Shown in pieces: positions 7,252-18,197 of a stretch of 64,000 nt of DNA. Under the pieces are notes generated by a model that did no database searches, was not told where the DNA came from, and worked only from the letters and a program-made list of their open reading frames with translations. The position numbers and the translations under genes were made by a program. The DNA comes from Comamonas sp. KCTC 72670 (GTDB taxonomy: Bacteria > Myxococcota > Myxococcia > Myxococcales > Myxococcaceae): positions 682,001-746,000 of the forward strand of contig BNCN01000002.1 in assembly GCA_014656495.1 (NCBI GenBank). The letters run 5' to 3'. Every line of letters starts with the position of its first letter. The stretch's first letter is position 1.

Positions 7252-9116
7252 GCACGCGTCCTGTGAGCGGGGGACTTCCCGTGACGCTGGCCTTCGTCTC
7301 GGGCCTGCTGGCCATCTTCATCGGCGAGCGCATCTTCGGCATCGGCACGGGGCGCACCGCCCTGTCCGGGCTGGGCGTGGCCATGGCGGTGGGCGCGGTG
7401 CTCTGGCGCTTCCTCCGGCTGCGCGCGGCCAGCGCGGACCGGCGCGCGGTGGAGGCGTGGGCGCTGGGGTTGTATGGCGTGGGTCTGGCGGCGCTGGTGC
7501 TCTACTTCCTCCAGTCCGACGTGGGCACGGGCCTCTTCGGCGGGCCGCTGTCGCAGAAGTCGCCGAGGCTCGCGGTGTCGCTGGCGGCGCTGTTCCCCGC
7601 GCTGATGGCGTGCTGCCTGTTGCCGCTGGCGATGGTGGAGGTGGCCGCCGCGGCGATGTCGCGCGCGCCCGTGCTGGAGACGGGGCGCGTGCGCAGCGCG
7701 CTGTACTCCGGGCTGGGGCTGGCCTTCGTGCTCATCTTCGCCTTCGCGTCCATGTTCGTGGCCACGCAGGCCGACGCGACGTGGGACCTGTCCTACTTCC
7801 GCACCGCGAAGCCCGGGGAGGCCACGCGCAAGGTGATTCGCGGCCTCAATGAACCGCTGAACGTGACGCTCTTCTTCCCTCCCGCGAACGAGGTGGGCGA
7901 GGCGGTGGGGCAGTACTTCCGGGACCTCGCGGTGGAGAGCCCCACGCTCCTCAACGTGCAGCGCCTGGACCAGGCGGTGGAGCCGGCGCGCGCGAAGAGC
8001 CTGGGCGTCCACAGCAACGGCACCGTCGTCCTGGCGCGCGGGGACCGGAAGGAGCCGTTCACCGTCGGACTGGAGATCGAGCGCGCTCGGGGGCAGCTCC
8101 AGCGGCTGGACCAGGAGATTCAGCGCCGCCTGTTGACGGTGGCGCGGCCTCGCCGCGTCGTCTACTTCACCTCCGGCCACGGTGAACGCGCCGAGTCGCG
8201 CGCGGTGCCGGGCGAGACGGCCCGTCCGTCCGTGGAGAAGCTCAAGGAGCTGCTGCGCGCGCAGAACGTCGAGGTGCGGCCGCTCGGAGTCTCGGAGGGG
8301 CTGGGCACCGAGGTGCCGCGTGACGCCTCCGTGGTGGTGGTGGCGGGCGCGACGCGGGCGTTCCTCGCCGAGGAGCTGAACGCGCTGAATGAGTACGTCA
8401 ACCGGGGCGGCCGGCTGTGGCTGGCGCTGGAGCCCGAAGGGCCGGACTTCCAGCCGCTGCTGGAGCCGCTGGGGTTGAAGTTCCTCAAGACGCCGCTGGC
8501 CAATGACCAGGTGTACTTCCGCACCACGCGGCAGCAGAGCGACCGGGGGAACCTGGGGACGGCGACGTTCTCCTCGCACCCGTCCGTCACCTCGCTGTCC
8601 TCGCTGGCGGGACAGGCGCCGGCCGTCTTCACGGGCGCGGGCGCGCTGGAGCAGGTCCAGCCGCCGCCGAACGGGCTGGTGCAGGACGTCTCCGTGCGCG
8701 CGCACGGCGCCACGTTCGCGGACACCAACGGCAACTTCACGCTGGACGCGAACGAGACGCGGCGGCCCTGGCCCCTGGTCATCGCGGTGGAGAAGCCCGC
8801 GCCCCCGGGCCAGGCGTCGATGCGCGCCGTGGTGATGGCGGACGCGGACGCGGTGAGTGATTTGCTCATGGGCAACATGGGCAACGCCTACCTGGCGGTG
8901 GACACGCTGCGCTGGCTCACGGGCGAGGAGGCCATCTCCGGCGCCGTGTCGTCGGAGGAGGACACGCCCATCCAGCACACGCGGGAGCAGGACGCCGTCT
9001 GGTTCTACGCGACCGTGTTCCTGGGCCCCGCGCTGGTGATGGCGGTGGGCTTCGTGATGACGCGCCGGCGGGGACGCCGCGCGCCCCGCGCCGCGGTGGC
9101 GGGAGGTGAGCGATGA
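7248..9116 (+). CDS. GldG-like membrane-anchored ABC auxiliary protein
   Basis: A 622-residue protein with several N-terminal transmembrane segments (about residues 10-180), a large extracytoplasmic GldG/ABC_transp_aux-type domain (about 190-570, including VVYFTSGHGER and VVVVAGATRAFLAEELNALN) and a final transmembrane helix (FLGPALVMAVGFVM) followed by a basic tail. The ATG at 7248 overlaps the TGA of the permease gene and follows GGAGGTGG. An in-frame GTG lies 6 bp upstream. It is the usual third component of GldA/F/G transporters. Its C-terminal stop overlaps the start of the DUF4340 gene by 4 bp. Confidence 0.87.
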   Translation: MSTRPVSGGLPVTLAFVSGLLAIFIGERIFGIGTGRTALSGLGVAMAVGAVLWRFLRLRAASADRRAVEAWALGLYGVGLAALVLYFLQSDVGTGLFGGPLSQKSPRLAVSLAALFPALMACCLLPLAMVEVAAAAMSRAPVLETGRVRSALYSGLGLAFVLIFAFASMFVATQADATWDLSYFRTAKPGEATRKVIRGLNEPLNVTLFFPPANEVGEAVGQYFRDLAVESPTLLNVQRLDQAVEPARAKSLGVHSNGTVVLARGDRKEPFTVGLEIERARGQLQRLDQEIQRRLLTVARPRRVVYFTSGHGERAESRAVPGETARPSVEKLKELLRAQNVEVRPLGVSEGLGTEVPRDASVVVVAGATRAFLAEELNALNEYVNRGGRLWLALEPEGPDFQPLLEPLGLKFLKTPLANDQVYFRTTRQQSDRGNLGTATFSSHPSVTSLSSLAGQAPAVFTGAGALEQVQPPPNGLVQDVSVRAHGATFADTNGNFTLDANETRRPWPLVIAVEKPAPPGQASMRAVVMADADAVSDLLMGNMGNAYLAVDTLRWLTGEEAISGAVSSEEDTPIQHTREQDAVWFYATVFLGPALVMAVGFVMTRRRGRRAPRAAVAGGER

Positions 9117-10129
9117 AGGTTCGGGACCTGGCCCTGCAAGGGGCCCTCGCGGCGGCGGCGCTTCTGGCCGCGTTCGTCGTCTGGCAGCGCGAGCCCTCCG
9201 CGGGCCCTGGCGAGGTGACGGTGGTGGACGCGCCGGTGCGCGCCCTGGACAGCATCCGCTACGAGGACGACAGCCGCTTCGTGGACGTCTTCCGGGATGC
9301 GAACGCGAGAGACCGGCTCTGGGTGCGTCTGGGCCACAAGGCCACGAAGATTGGCTCGGCGGGCACGGAGGACGCGGGAACGCCCGCCACCCCCGAGCCG
9401 CTGCCTCCGCGCGAGCTGCGTGGCAACGACGTCGCGGACAAGGTGTTCTCCCGCTTCGCGCCCCTGCGTGCGATGCGGGCGCTGGGCGAGCTCGACGCGA
9501 AGAAGCTGGAGGAGGTCGGCCTCTCCACGACGCAGCGCAAGCTGACGGTGACGGTGGGCGGCAAGTCACGCGTGTTCACCCTGGCCTCTCCCGCGGGGGG
9601 CTGGGGGACGCCGTACCTGCGCAGCGAGGAGGATGGCCGCGTGTACCTGCTAGGCCCGGCCTTGCTGCCGGACCTGGAGAACGCCAACAGCCGGCTGGTG
9701 GACCGCCGGCTGCACACCTTCGACCTGGGCGACTTCGACGCGGTGGTCGTCTCCGCGGGTGGCAGCTCCCGCGCCTTCAGCGCCACGGGCAAGGCGCCGG
9801 GGCCGGTGTCGCTCGCGCCGGAAGAGGCTCCGGAGCGTCCGGATGAGTTCGCGCGCAACTGGCATGACCGCGTGTGGCGGATGATGCCCATCGACTTCCT
9901 CGGCCGCGACGAGCTGCCGGCGGGTGGCGAGCCTCGGGAGGTCTTCCGGGTGGAGTACCGCCGCGCGGGCGCGCCCGTGGGGCAGGTGACGGTGGCCAAG
10001 GGCGAGGAGGGTTTCTTCGTCCGGACCGAGCACGCCACCGGCTGGGCGAAGCTGCACGCGGGCGTGGACGCGCTGGCGGAGGAAGCGGCGCGGGTGACGT
10101 CGCCCATGTCGGCCGCGTCGGGGAAGTAG
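9113..10129 (+). CDS. DUF4340 domain protein, fourth gene of the transporter operon
   Basis: A 338-residue protein with one N-terminal hydrophobic helix (about residues 8-26, GALAAAALLAAFVVW) that should act as a signal anchor, followed by an extracytoplasmic DUF4340-type domain (AGGWGTPYLRSEEDGRVYLLG, RLHTFDLGDFDAVVV). DUF4340 proteins commonly accompany GldG-type transporters and are suspected to assist them at the cell surface; the mechanism is unknown. It is coupled by a 4-bp ATGA overlap to the GldG-like gene and converges with the GvpL/F gene, whose stop lies only 2 bp beyond its own. Confidence 0.85.
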   Translation: MKVRDLALQGALAAAALLAAFVVWQREPSAGPGEVTVVDAPVRALDSIRYEDDSRFVDVFRDANARDRLWVRLGHKATKIGSAGTEDAGTPATPEPLPPRELRGNDVADKVFSRFAPLRAMRALGELDAKKLEEVGLSTTQRKLTVTVGGKSRVFTLASPAGGWGTPYLRSEEDGRVYLLGPALLPDLENANSRLVDRRLHTFDLGDFDAVVVSAGGSSRAFSATGKAPGPVSLAPEEAPERPDEFARNWHDRVWRMMPIDFLGRDELPAGGEPREVFRVEYRRAGAPVGQVTVAKGEEGFFVRTEHATGWAKLHAGVDALAEEAARVTSPMSAASGK

Positions 10130-10131
10130 CC

Positions 10132-10980
10132 TCAGGTCCCCACGGCGTCCGCGTCACCCAGGCCCAGGCGCACGTCCACGAAGCTGTACGGCGCCCACGG
10201 GCCGGTGTAGCGGAACGCGTAGGTGTCCGAGCGCGCGGCCAGGGAGCGGACCTTCTCCTCGAAGGCCTCCAGGCCCGCGCGCTCGACGAGGAACGCCGCG
10301 TTGAGCAGCATCCGCTCGCCCACGGGCGGGTGCTCGTGCGTGGCCGCGGCGCGAGGGCTCAGCCCGTCCACCAGCGCCCGCATGTCTCGCCGCGCGCGGT
10401 CCTCCACGGCGGCGTCCAACCGGCGCTCGTGTTCGGCCTCCGGCTCGTCCGGAGCGCGGGCCAGCCGGGCGTCCTCCAGCACCAGCCGCTGGACGAGGTG
10501 CTCCCGGTGGAAGAGCACCTTGAGGCCCAGCTCCACCTTGCCCTCCAGGGCGTCCAGCACCTGGGTCAGCTCGCGGTGGGCGGTGCACAGCAGCTCCTGG
10601 ACCCGGGCCTCGGAGGCCAGCACCGTGCCGAAGGCCACCGGGAGCAGGGTGTGCTCGCGCAAGAGGGCCTCGGTGACGCGCTGGTGCCCGAGCAGGTGCG
10701 CCCGCGTCGGGTCCACCACCCAGCCTGGCGCCAGGGACACCAGGGCCGCGAGGCCCTCCGCCCTCACCGGGTACACCTCCGTCGCGGGGACGCCGACGCC
10801 CATGCGCCCGAGGTCCAGGTCCCCCGCGTCGCGGACGATGCCGTAGAGGTACCGGGGGCCCTCGAGGGGCAGGTGTGGCGTGTCCGACGGAGGCTGGCGG
10901 GACTTCGAGGGGACCCGCTCCGCGGAGGCGCGACTGGCGCTGCGAGCCGTCCCCTTCCGGGGCCGTGTCGTCCGGGGCAT
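10132..10980 (-). CDS. GvpL/GvpF family protein
   Basis: A 282-residue protein. After a basic N-terminal leader of about 40 residues it enters a GvpL/F domain with the typical opening YLYGIVRDAG, then VYPVRAEGLAALVS, HQRVTEALLREHTLLPVAFG and ALEGKVELGLKVLF, ending TGPWAPYSFVDVRLG. In gas-vesicle clusters GvpF/L are minor proteins that contact GvpA during shell assembly. Here it is the last gene of a minus-strand operon with a GvpA-like protein, a histidine kinase and a response regulator, 5 bp after the regulator stop. No other gas-vesicle genes are in the window, so buoyancy is doubtful. Confidence 0.9.
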   Translation of the reverse strand: MPRTTRPRKGTARSASRASAERVPSKSRQPPSDTPHLPLEGPRYLYGIVRDAGDLDLGRMGVGVPATEVYPVRAEGLAALVSLAPGWVVDPTRAHLLGHQRVTEALLREHTLLPVAFGTVLASEARVQELLCTAHRELTQVLDALEGKVELGLKVLFHREHLVQRLVLEDARLARAPDEPEAEHERRLDAAVEDRARRDMRALVDGLSPRAAATHEHPPVGERMLLNAAFLVERAGLEAFEEKVRSLAARSDTYAFRYTGPWAPYSFVDVRLGLGDADAVGT

Positions 10981-10985
10981 GCGCT

Positions 10986-11392
10986 TCACCTCGATGGGGT
11001 GCCTCCGTGGAGGGCGAGCACGCGGCGGACTTCGTCCACCAACGCGTCCGGCAAACAGGGCTTGGTGACGAAGGAGTCGCAGCCGGCGCCCTTGGCCTCG
11101 TCGGACTGGCCCGTCATCGCGTGACCGGTGAGGGCCACCACGGGGATGGTGCGCGTGCGGTCGTCGTTCTTCAGCCGCCGCGTCGCCTCCCAGCCGTCGA
11201 TGATGGGCAGCGACAGGTCCATGAGGATGATGTCCGGGTGCAGCTCGAAGGCCTTGTCCAGGGCCTCCTGGCCATTCTTGGCCTCGGCCACGCGGAAGCC
11301 GGAGAACTCGAGGTACTCGGCGTACATCTCCCGGGCATCCTGGTAGTCGTCGACCACGAGCACGAGGGGCTTTTGTGTCTCGGTTGGGTTCG

Positions 11393-11396
<4 letters not shown>
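10986..11396 (-). CDS. Single-domain response regulator
   Basis: A 136-residue CheY-like receiver with no output domain. Acidic residues in VVDDYQD (near 15), phosphoacceptor Asp60 in ILMDLSLP, Thr90 in VVALTGHA and Lys112 in VTKP are all in place. Its ATG overlaps the stop of the histidine kinase gene by 4 bp, so it is very probably the cognate partner. It must act by protein contact or in a phosphorelay, since no DNA-binding or enzymatic domain follows. The GvpL/F gene begins 5 bp downstream, suggesting co-translation. Confidence 0.93.
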
Positions 11397-13498
<2,102 letters not shown>

Positions 13499-13502
13499 TG
13501 CG

Positions 13503-13694
13503 TCAGGCTCCGCGGGAATGAGGGGCGTGGGTCCGGAGCTCCACGGACTCCACCACGATGGGACAGTGGGACGCGGAAGGCCAGTGCCGGAGGCTGCGCT
13601 CCCGCGCGCTGGCGTTCCAGCGCAGGCCTCGGTCCAGCAACCGGTCCAGGACGTCGACGAGGCTGGCGCTCCCTGCCAATCTTTCCACGGGCAT
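13503..13694 (-). CDS. GvpA/GvpJ-like small protein, first gene of the two-component operon
   Basis: A 63-residue protein starting at ATG 13694 with GAGGAGCC upstream. Its N-terminal half, [20 protein letters not shown], aligns without gaps to the GvpA pattern VEKxxSSSSLAEVIDRILDK, and a second similar block reads [11 protein letters not shown] against RIVIASVETYL. The central part, normally the conserved AWVRVSLVGIELL, is strongly diverged ([13 protein letters not shown]) and the C-terminus is short. It may be a divergent GvpA-like protein with a new role or a decaying copy. The kinase starts 5 bp downstream and a GvpL/F gene closes the operon, which supports genuine gas-vesicle-protein ancestry. 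Confidence 0.62.
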   Translation of the reverse strand: MPVERLAGSASLVDVLDRLLDRGLRWNASARERSLRHWPSASHCPIVVESVELRTHAPHSRGA

Positions 13695-13911
13695 CGTCGA
13701 GGCTCCTCGGGCTCGGGACTCCGGGTTTTTGTAACGCGCGAGGGCAAGTCACCCCAGAACAGGGTTGCCCGCACCGTGCTTTGCGAACACCCAGGAGCCC
13801 GCTCTGTTCGCTCCTGCACATCCGCGCCGCTTCGAAGCAGGGTAGGCAACCGGCCGCGCGGATGCCACCCGTGGCTTATCGGCCCGGGGGCCCGTTCCTA
13901 GTCTTTGGGCC

Positions 13912-15426
13912 ATGGACGAAGAGCAACGGGCGCACAGGTCGCTTTGGACGGTGACGGCGCCGCCGCGCGACTTCCCGACGCTGCCGGGCGATGTGACGGT
14001 GGACGTGGCCGTCATCGGTGGGGGCATCGCGGGGTTGACCACGGCGTGGCTGTTGAAGCGCGCTGGCAAGCGCGTGGCGGTGCTGGACATGCACCGCATC
14101 CTGTCGGGGCAGACGGGGCAGACGACCGCGCACCTCACGGAGATGCTGGACACGCCCTACGCCACCTTGCGGAAGGACTTTGGTGAGAAGGGCGCGCAGC
14201 TCGCGGCGTCCTCCAGTCGGGCCGCCATCGAACAGATTGCCTCGGTGGTCGACACGCTGGGCATCGACTGTGACTTCCAGCGCGTGCCCATGTTCCGCTA
14301 CGCGGAGACGGAGCGGGAGCTGGCGGACCTGCACGATGAGCTCGCCGCCGCGCGCGAGGCGGGGCTGCTGGCCTCCTTCACCCGCGAGGTGCCCCTTCCG
14401 TTTCCCGTGAAGGGCGCGCTGCGGGTCGAGGACCAGGCGCTCTTCCATCCTCGCAAGTACCTGCTCGCGCTGGCGGACCAGCTCCCGGGCGACGGCAGCC
14501 ACGTGTTCGAGAACACGCGGGTGACGGAGATTCACGACGGCGCGCCCTGCCGCGTCGTCACCGACCGGGGCACCGTCACCGCCGCGGCGGTGGTGGAGGC
14601 CACGACGACGCCGCTCAACCGCGTGGCCATGCACACCAAGCTGTATCCCTACCGCACCTACGCGGTGGCGGGACCGCTCAACGGGCCGCTGGAGCCCGGG
14701 CAGTACTACGACAGCCAGGAGCCCTATCACTACATCCGCACGCAGCAGGTGAACGGGCGCGCGTTCCTCATCGTGGGCGGCGAGGACCACAAGGTCGGCA
14801 CGGACGAGGACACCGCGAGGCGCTACGCCGCGCTGGAGGCCTACACGCTGCGGCGCTTCCCGCTGACGGAGATCACGCACCGCTGGTCCGGTCAGGTCAT
14901 CGAGCCCGCGGACGGGCTGGCCTATATCGGCCGCAACACGGCCAGCCGCCACGTGTACGTGGCCACCGGCTTCTCCGGCACCGGCATGACGTTCGGCACG
15001 CTGGCGGGGATGATCCTCTCCGACGCCATCCTGGAGAAGCAGAACCCCTACGCGGCGCTCTACGCGGCCACCCGGGTGAAGCCACACGCGGGCGCGAAGG
15101 ACTTCATCCAGGAGAACGCGGAGGTCGCCTTCCACTTCGTCGCGGACCGCCTGTCACGCCCGGACGGACACCGGCTGGCGGATGTGCCGCCCGGTGAGGG
15201 CAAGGTCCTGGAGGTGGATGGGCAGAAGGTCGCCGTCTACCGCGCGGAGGATGGCACCGCGCACGCGGTGTCCCCCGTGTGCACGCACCTGGGCTGCCAC
15301 GTTCATTGGAACGGCGCGGAGCGCTCCTGGGACTGTCCCTGTCACGGAGGCCGCTTCAGCCCCACCGGCAAGGTGCTCAATGGGCCCGCCGTGAAGGATT
15401 TGCCCACGAAGAAGCTGCCCACCTGA
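13912..15426 (+). CDS. FAD-dependent oxidoreductase with C-terminal Rieske [2Fe-2S] domain
   Basis: A 504-residue fusion. Residues about 30-400 are a DAO-type FAD domain with the dinucleotide motif VIGGGIAGLTTAW near 33 and ATGFSGTGMTFG near 350. Residues about 420-500 are a Rieske ferredoxin domain with ligands in CTHLGC (Cys457, His459) and CPCH (Cys475, His478). Such fusions occur widely in bacteria; the substrate is unknown, and electron transfer between flavin and cluster is inferred from the architecture. A hemerythrin gene follows 56 bp downstream on the same strand, hinting at a redox or oxygen-related unit. Confidence 0.92.
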   Translation: MDEEQRAHRSLWTVTAPPRDFPTLPGDVTVDVAVIGGGIAGLTTAWLLKRAGKRVAVLDMHRILSGQTGQTTAHLTEMLDTPYATLRKDFGEKGAQLAASSSRAAIEQIASVVDTLGIDCDFQRVPMFRYAETERELADLHDELAAAREAGLLASFTREVPLPFPVKGALRVEDQALFHPRKYLLALADQLPGDGSHVFENTRVTEIHDGAPCRVVTDRGTVTAAAVVEATTTPLNRVAMHTKLYPYRTYAVAGPLNGPLEPGQYYDSQEPYHYIRTQQVNGRAFLIVGGEDHKVGTDEDTARRYAALEAYTLRRFPLTEITHRWSGQVIEPADGLAYIGRNTASRHVYVATGFSGTGMTFGTLAGMILSDAILEKQNPYAALYAATRVKPHAGAKDFIQENAEVAFHFVADRLSRPDGHRLADVPPGEGKVLEVDGQKVAVYRAEDGTAHAVSPVCTHLGCHVHWNGAERSWDCPCHGGRFSPTGKVLNGPAVKDLPTKKLPT

Positions 15427-15482
15427 GCGGTGGGCCGTCGTCACGTCGTCCGACATTTCTCAACACAGGGAGAGGGTGCGCC

Positions 15483-15971
15483 ATGAACGCAATCGAACTC
15501 TTGAAGCAACAGCACGACGAAGTGAAGAAGCTCTTCAAGAAGTACGAGAAGCTCTCGGAGGGGGCGGAGGTGAAGCGCCAGGAGCTGTTCGAGATGATTT
15601 CGGACCGGCTGAGCGCGCACGCCGCCATCGAGGAGCAGTACTTCTATCCAGCGGCGAAGGCCCTGGACACGGAGGACCTGCTCCGTGAGGCCGCCGAGGA
15701 GCACCTGTCCGCCAAGCGGCTCATCGCCGACCTGCTGGACCTGGAGCCCTCCGACGAGGAGTTCGACGCGAAGATGCAGGTGCTCCAGGAGCAGATCGAG
15801 CACCACGTCGAGGAGGAGGAGGGCGAGCTCTTCAAGAAGGTGCGCAAGATGATGTCCACGGAGCAGCTCGTGGACCTGGGCGTCCAGATGCAGCAGGAGT
15901 TCGAGGAGTTGATGGAGGGCGAGCCCCGCAACCAGGTGCCCGCCGAGACGGACCACGCCGCGCCCATCTAG
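15483..15971 (+). CDS. Hemerythrin HHE-domain protein
   Basis: A 162-residue helical protein with diiron hemerythrin ligands in the expected order: His in KQQHDEVKKLFKKYE near residue 11, HAAIEEQYFYP near 42, EEHLSAKRL near 70 and EQIEHHVEEEEGELF near 105. It likely binds oxygen, nitric oxide or iron in the cytosol. The ATG at 15483 has AGGGAGAGG upstream; in-frame sequence further upstream belongs to another frame of the oxidoreductase gene. It closely follows the FAD-Rieske gene and is probably cotranscribed. The C-terminus is acidic. Confidence 0.92.
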   Translation: MNAIELLKQQHDEVKKLFKKYEKLSEGAEVKRQELFEMISDRLSAHAAIEEQYFYPAAKALDTEDLLREAAEEHLSAKRLIADLLDLEPSDEEFDAKMQVLQEQIEHHVEEEEGELFKKVRKMMSTEQLVDLGVQMQQEFEELMEGEPRNQVPAETDHAAPI

Positions 15972-16024
15972 GCGGACGGCGCCGCAAGAATCGGGTTGCG
16001 CGCGGAGGGCGGGGCGGCGGCATC

Positions 16025-16711
16025 ATGGCGCCGCCCATGCCGCGTCCGCCCCCCGACGAGATTCGCTACCCCCGCTACTACACGCCCGCGGTTCGCCGCG
16101 CCCTGGCTCGCGCGGACCCGGCGATGGGCGCGTTGATGAAGCGCGTGGGGGCCTTCAAGCTCCAGGTCCGTCCGCTGCACAGCCCGTTCGGCGCGCTGGC
16201 GGAGTCCATCGTCTACCAGCAGCTCCACGGCAAGGCCGCCGCGACCATCTTCGGCCGCGTGTGCGAGCGCGTGGGCTCCGGCAAGAAGTTCACCCCCGAG
16301 GCCCTGCTGGCCGTGCCGGAGGCGTCGCTCCGGGAGGCGGGCCTGTCCGCCAACAAGCTGGCCGCGCTCCTGGACCTGGCGCGCAAGACGCAAGCGGGCA
16401 CGGTGCCCACGCTGGCCAAGGTCCGGCGCATGGACGACGCCGCGCTCATCGAGCACTTCACCCAGGTGCGCGGCATTGGCCAGTGGACCGTGGAGATGCT
16501 GCTCATCTTCCAGCTCGAACGTCCGGACGTGCTGCCCGTGGATGACTTCGGCGTGCGCAAGGGCTTCATGAAGGCTTACGGCCTGCCCGAGATGCCCAAG
16601 CCCAAGGCCCTGCTGGCGTACGGTGAGCTCTGGCGCCCGTGGCGCTCGGTGGCGAGCTGGTATCTCTGGCGCGCCTCCGAGCTGCCCGCGGAGCCGCCCG
16701 CGGAAGGCTGA
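16025..16711 (+). CDS. DNA-3-methyladenine glycosylase II-like (AlkA/HhH-GPD)
   Basis: A 228-residue base-excision repair glycosylase that should remove alkylated purines. It holds LAESIVYQQLHGKAA (HhH-GPD fold), the helix-hairpin-helix VRGIGQWTVEMLL near residue 155 and the catalytic aspartate in LPVDDFGVRKG near 180. It lacks the N-terminal AlkA domain, which is common for this short form. The ATG at 16025 is used; an in-frame ATG 12 bp later is possible. It converges with the AmpG-like permease gene, ending 10 bp before its stop. Confidence 0.92.
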   Translation: MAPPMPRPPPDEIRYPRYYTPAVRRALARADPAMGALMKRVGAFKLQVRPLHSPFGALAESIVYQQLHGKAAATIFGRVCERVGSGKKFTPEALLAVPEASLREAGLSANKLAALLDLARKTQAGTVPTLAKVRRMDDAALIEHFTQVRGIGQWTVEMLLIFQLERPDVLPVDDFGVRKGFMKAYGLPEMPKPKALLAYGELWRPWRSVASWYLWRASELPAEPPAEG

Positions 16712-16721
16712 GGCCGCGCGC

Positions 16722-17987
16722 TCAGGCGGTGTTCAACGCGGAGCGCGCCGCGGGCTGCTGGCGGCGCAGGGGCACCAGCAGCCCCAGGAAAGCCACCGAC
16801 AGGACGATGCCGAGCAGGAAGACGCTCGCGTAGCCCAGGCCGAGCCCGTGCCGGGGGTCCGCGAGCCAGCCCGCCAGCGGGCCCGCGGGCGCCTTGCCCC
16901 AGACCTCCAGACTGGCGAGCAGCGTGTAGTGCGTGGCGCCGATGCGCCGGTCCACCCGCGACATCATGAAGGCGAACATCACCGTGGTGAGCGCGCCGCC
17001 GAAGAACTCCTCGGCCATGGTGACGGCGATGATGCTGCTGTCCGTGACGCCGCCCGTGGCCAGCAGCCACCGCCCCACCAGGGGCACCACGCGCAGGGTG
17101 GCGGTGAGGCCCACCGCGCCCAGGAGGGACATGCGTGAGGCCAGCAGCCCTCCCGCCAGGGAGCCCACGATGGAGGCCGCGGTGCCCCAGGTGCCCACCC
17201 ACAGGCCAATCTGCGCGGGCGTGATGCCTGAATCCACGAGGAAGGGTTTGAAGAGCACGTCGGACATGCTCTCGCCCAGCTTGTACGTGGCGATGAAGAG
17301 CAGCAGCCAGCCCGAGCCCGGGAGCAGCAGCGCCTGCTTGAGGCGCTGGAACAGCTCGCGCCAGTCCGGCTCCCGCCGCGCGGACACGGAGGGCTGGGGC
17401 TCGCGCGAAGCGGGAGGCGCTTCGCGGGCGAAGATCGTCAGGACGAAGGCGCCCAGACACAGCAGCGCCATGGCGATGAAGAGGCCCTGCCAGCCGATGC
17501 GGTCGCTGGCCCACACCAGCAATCCACCGCCCGTCAGCATCCCCAGCTTGTAGCCCACCACCTGCGCGGTGTTGCCCAGGCCCAGCTCGCTGGGGCGCAG
17601 CGTGTCCACGGCGAAGCCGTCCACCGCGATGTCCTGCGTGGCGGCGAACAGGTTCATCAGGAAGATGAGGCCGAGCAGCCAGGGCAGCGAATCGTGTGAG
17701 GACACGAAGGCCGCGGCGGCGCACGTCACGGTGAGCCCCGCCTGCATGGGCAGAATCCACGACTTGCGCCGGCCCACGCGCTCCGAGCCGTAGCGGTCCA
17801 CCAGCGGCGCCCACAGCGCCTTGAAGGCCCAGGGCAGCCACAGGGCACCCAGCAGTCCAATGGTGGTCAGCGATACGCCCTGCGAGCGCAGGTAGACGGG
17901 CAGCGCCGTGGACTGGAACCCGAAGGGCAGGCCCTGCACGAAGTAGAGCACACCCAGCAGCGCGAGCCGGGACGCGGGAAGTCTCAT
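16722..17987 (-). CDS. AmpG-like major facilitator permease
   Basis: A 421-residue inner-membrane transporter with about 12 hydrophobic segments. The opening [20 protein letters not shown] and [16 protein letters not shown] are hallmarks of the AmpG family, which imports muropeptides (GlcNAc-anhydroMurNAc peptides) for cell-wall recycling. The ATG at 17987 starts just before the first helix; the frame is open further upstream but without family similarity. It is divergent from the amino-acid permease gene. The muropeptide substrate is a family-level inference, since some AmpG-like proteins transport other solutes. Confidence 0.87.
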   Translation of the reverse strand: MRLPASRLALLGVLYFVQGLPFGFQSTALPVYLRSQGVSLTTIGLLGALWLPWAFKALWAPLVDRYGSERVGRRKSWILPMQAGLTVTCAAAAFVSSHDSLPWLLGLIFLMNLFAATQDIAVDGFAVDTLRPSELGLGNTAQVVGYKLGMLTGGGLLVWASDRIGWQGLFIAMALLCLGAFVLTIFAREAPPASREPQPSVSARREPDWRELFQRLKQALLLPGSGWLLLFIATYKLGESMSDVLFKPFLVDSGITPAQIGLWVGTWGTAASIVGSLAGGLLASRMSLLGAVGLTATLRVVPLVGRWLLATGGVTDSSIIAVTMAEEFFGGALTTVMFAFMMSRVDRRIGATHYTLLASLEVWGKAPAGPLAGWLADPRHGLGLGYASVFLLGIVLSVAFLGLLVPLRRQQPAARSALNTA

Positions 17988-18130
17988 CGGCGCCCAGCAT
18001 AGAGCGGGGACGACCCGAGCGTTGAAGTGTCCGCCTGTCTGGATGTCCGTGGTGCCGTGTCCACGGCTGTGCAGGGGAGCCCTGCGTCTCATGGACGGAG
18101 GGCAGGCACTCCCTAGTCTCGTCCTCCCCC

Positions 18131-18177
18131 AGGCCGGGACCCGGCCTCATCTTGCTCCGGCCGCGGTTGGCGGCCGG
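18131..18177. promoter_or_regulatory. Two adjacent perfect palindromes upstream of the permease gene
   Basis: AGGCCGGG-A-CCCGGCCT (18131-18147) and CCGGCCGC-GGTTG-GCGGCCGG (18157-18177) are exact inverted repeats spaced about one helical turn apart, ending 20 bp before the ATG at 18198 in the region between the divergent AmpG-like and permease genes. They could be a repressor operator pair or stem-loops in the leader that affect translation. Their high GC content makes chance palindromes likelier than usual. Confidence 0.4.
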
Positions 18178-18197
18178 GGCGCGTGGAGCACGATACC

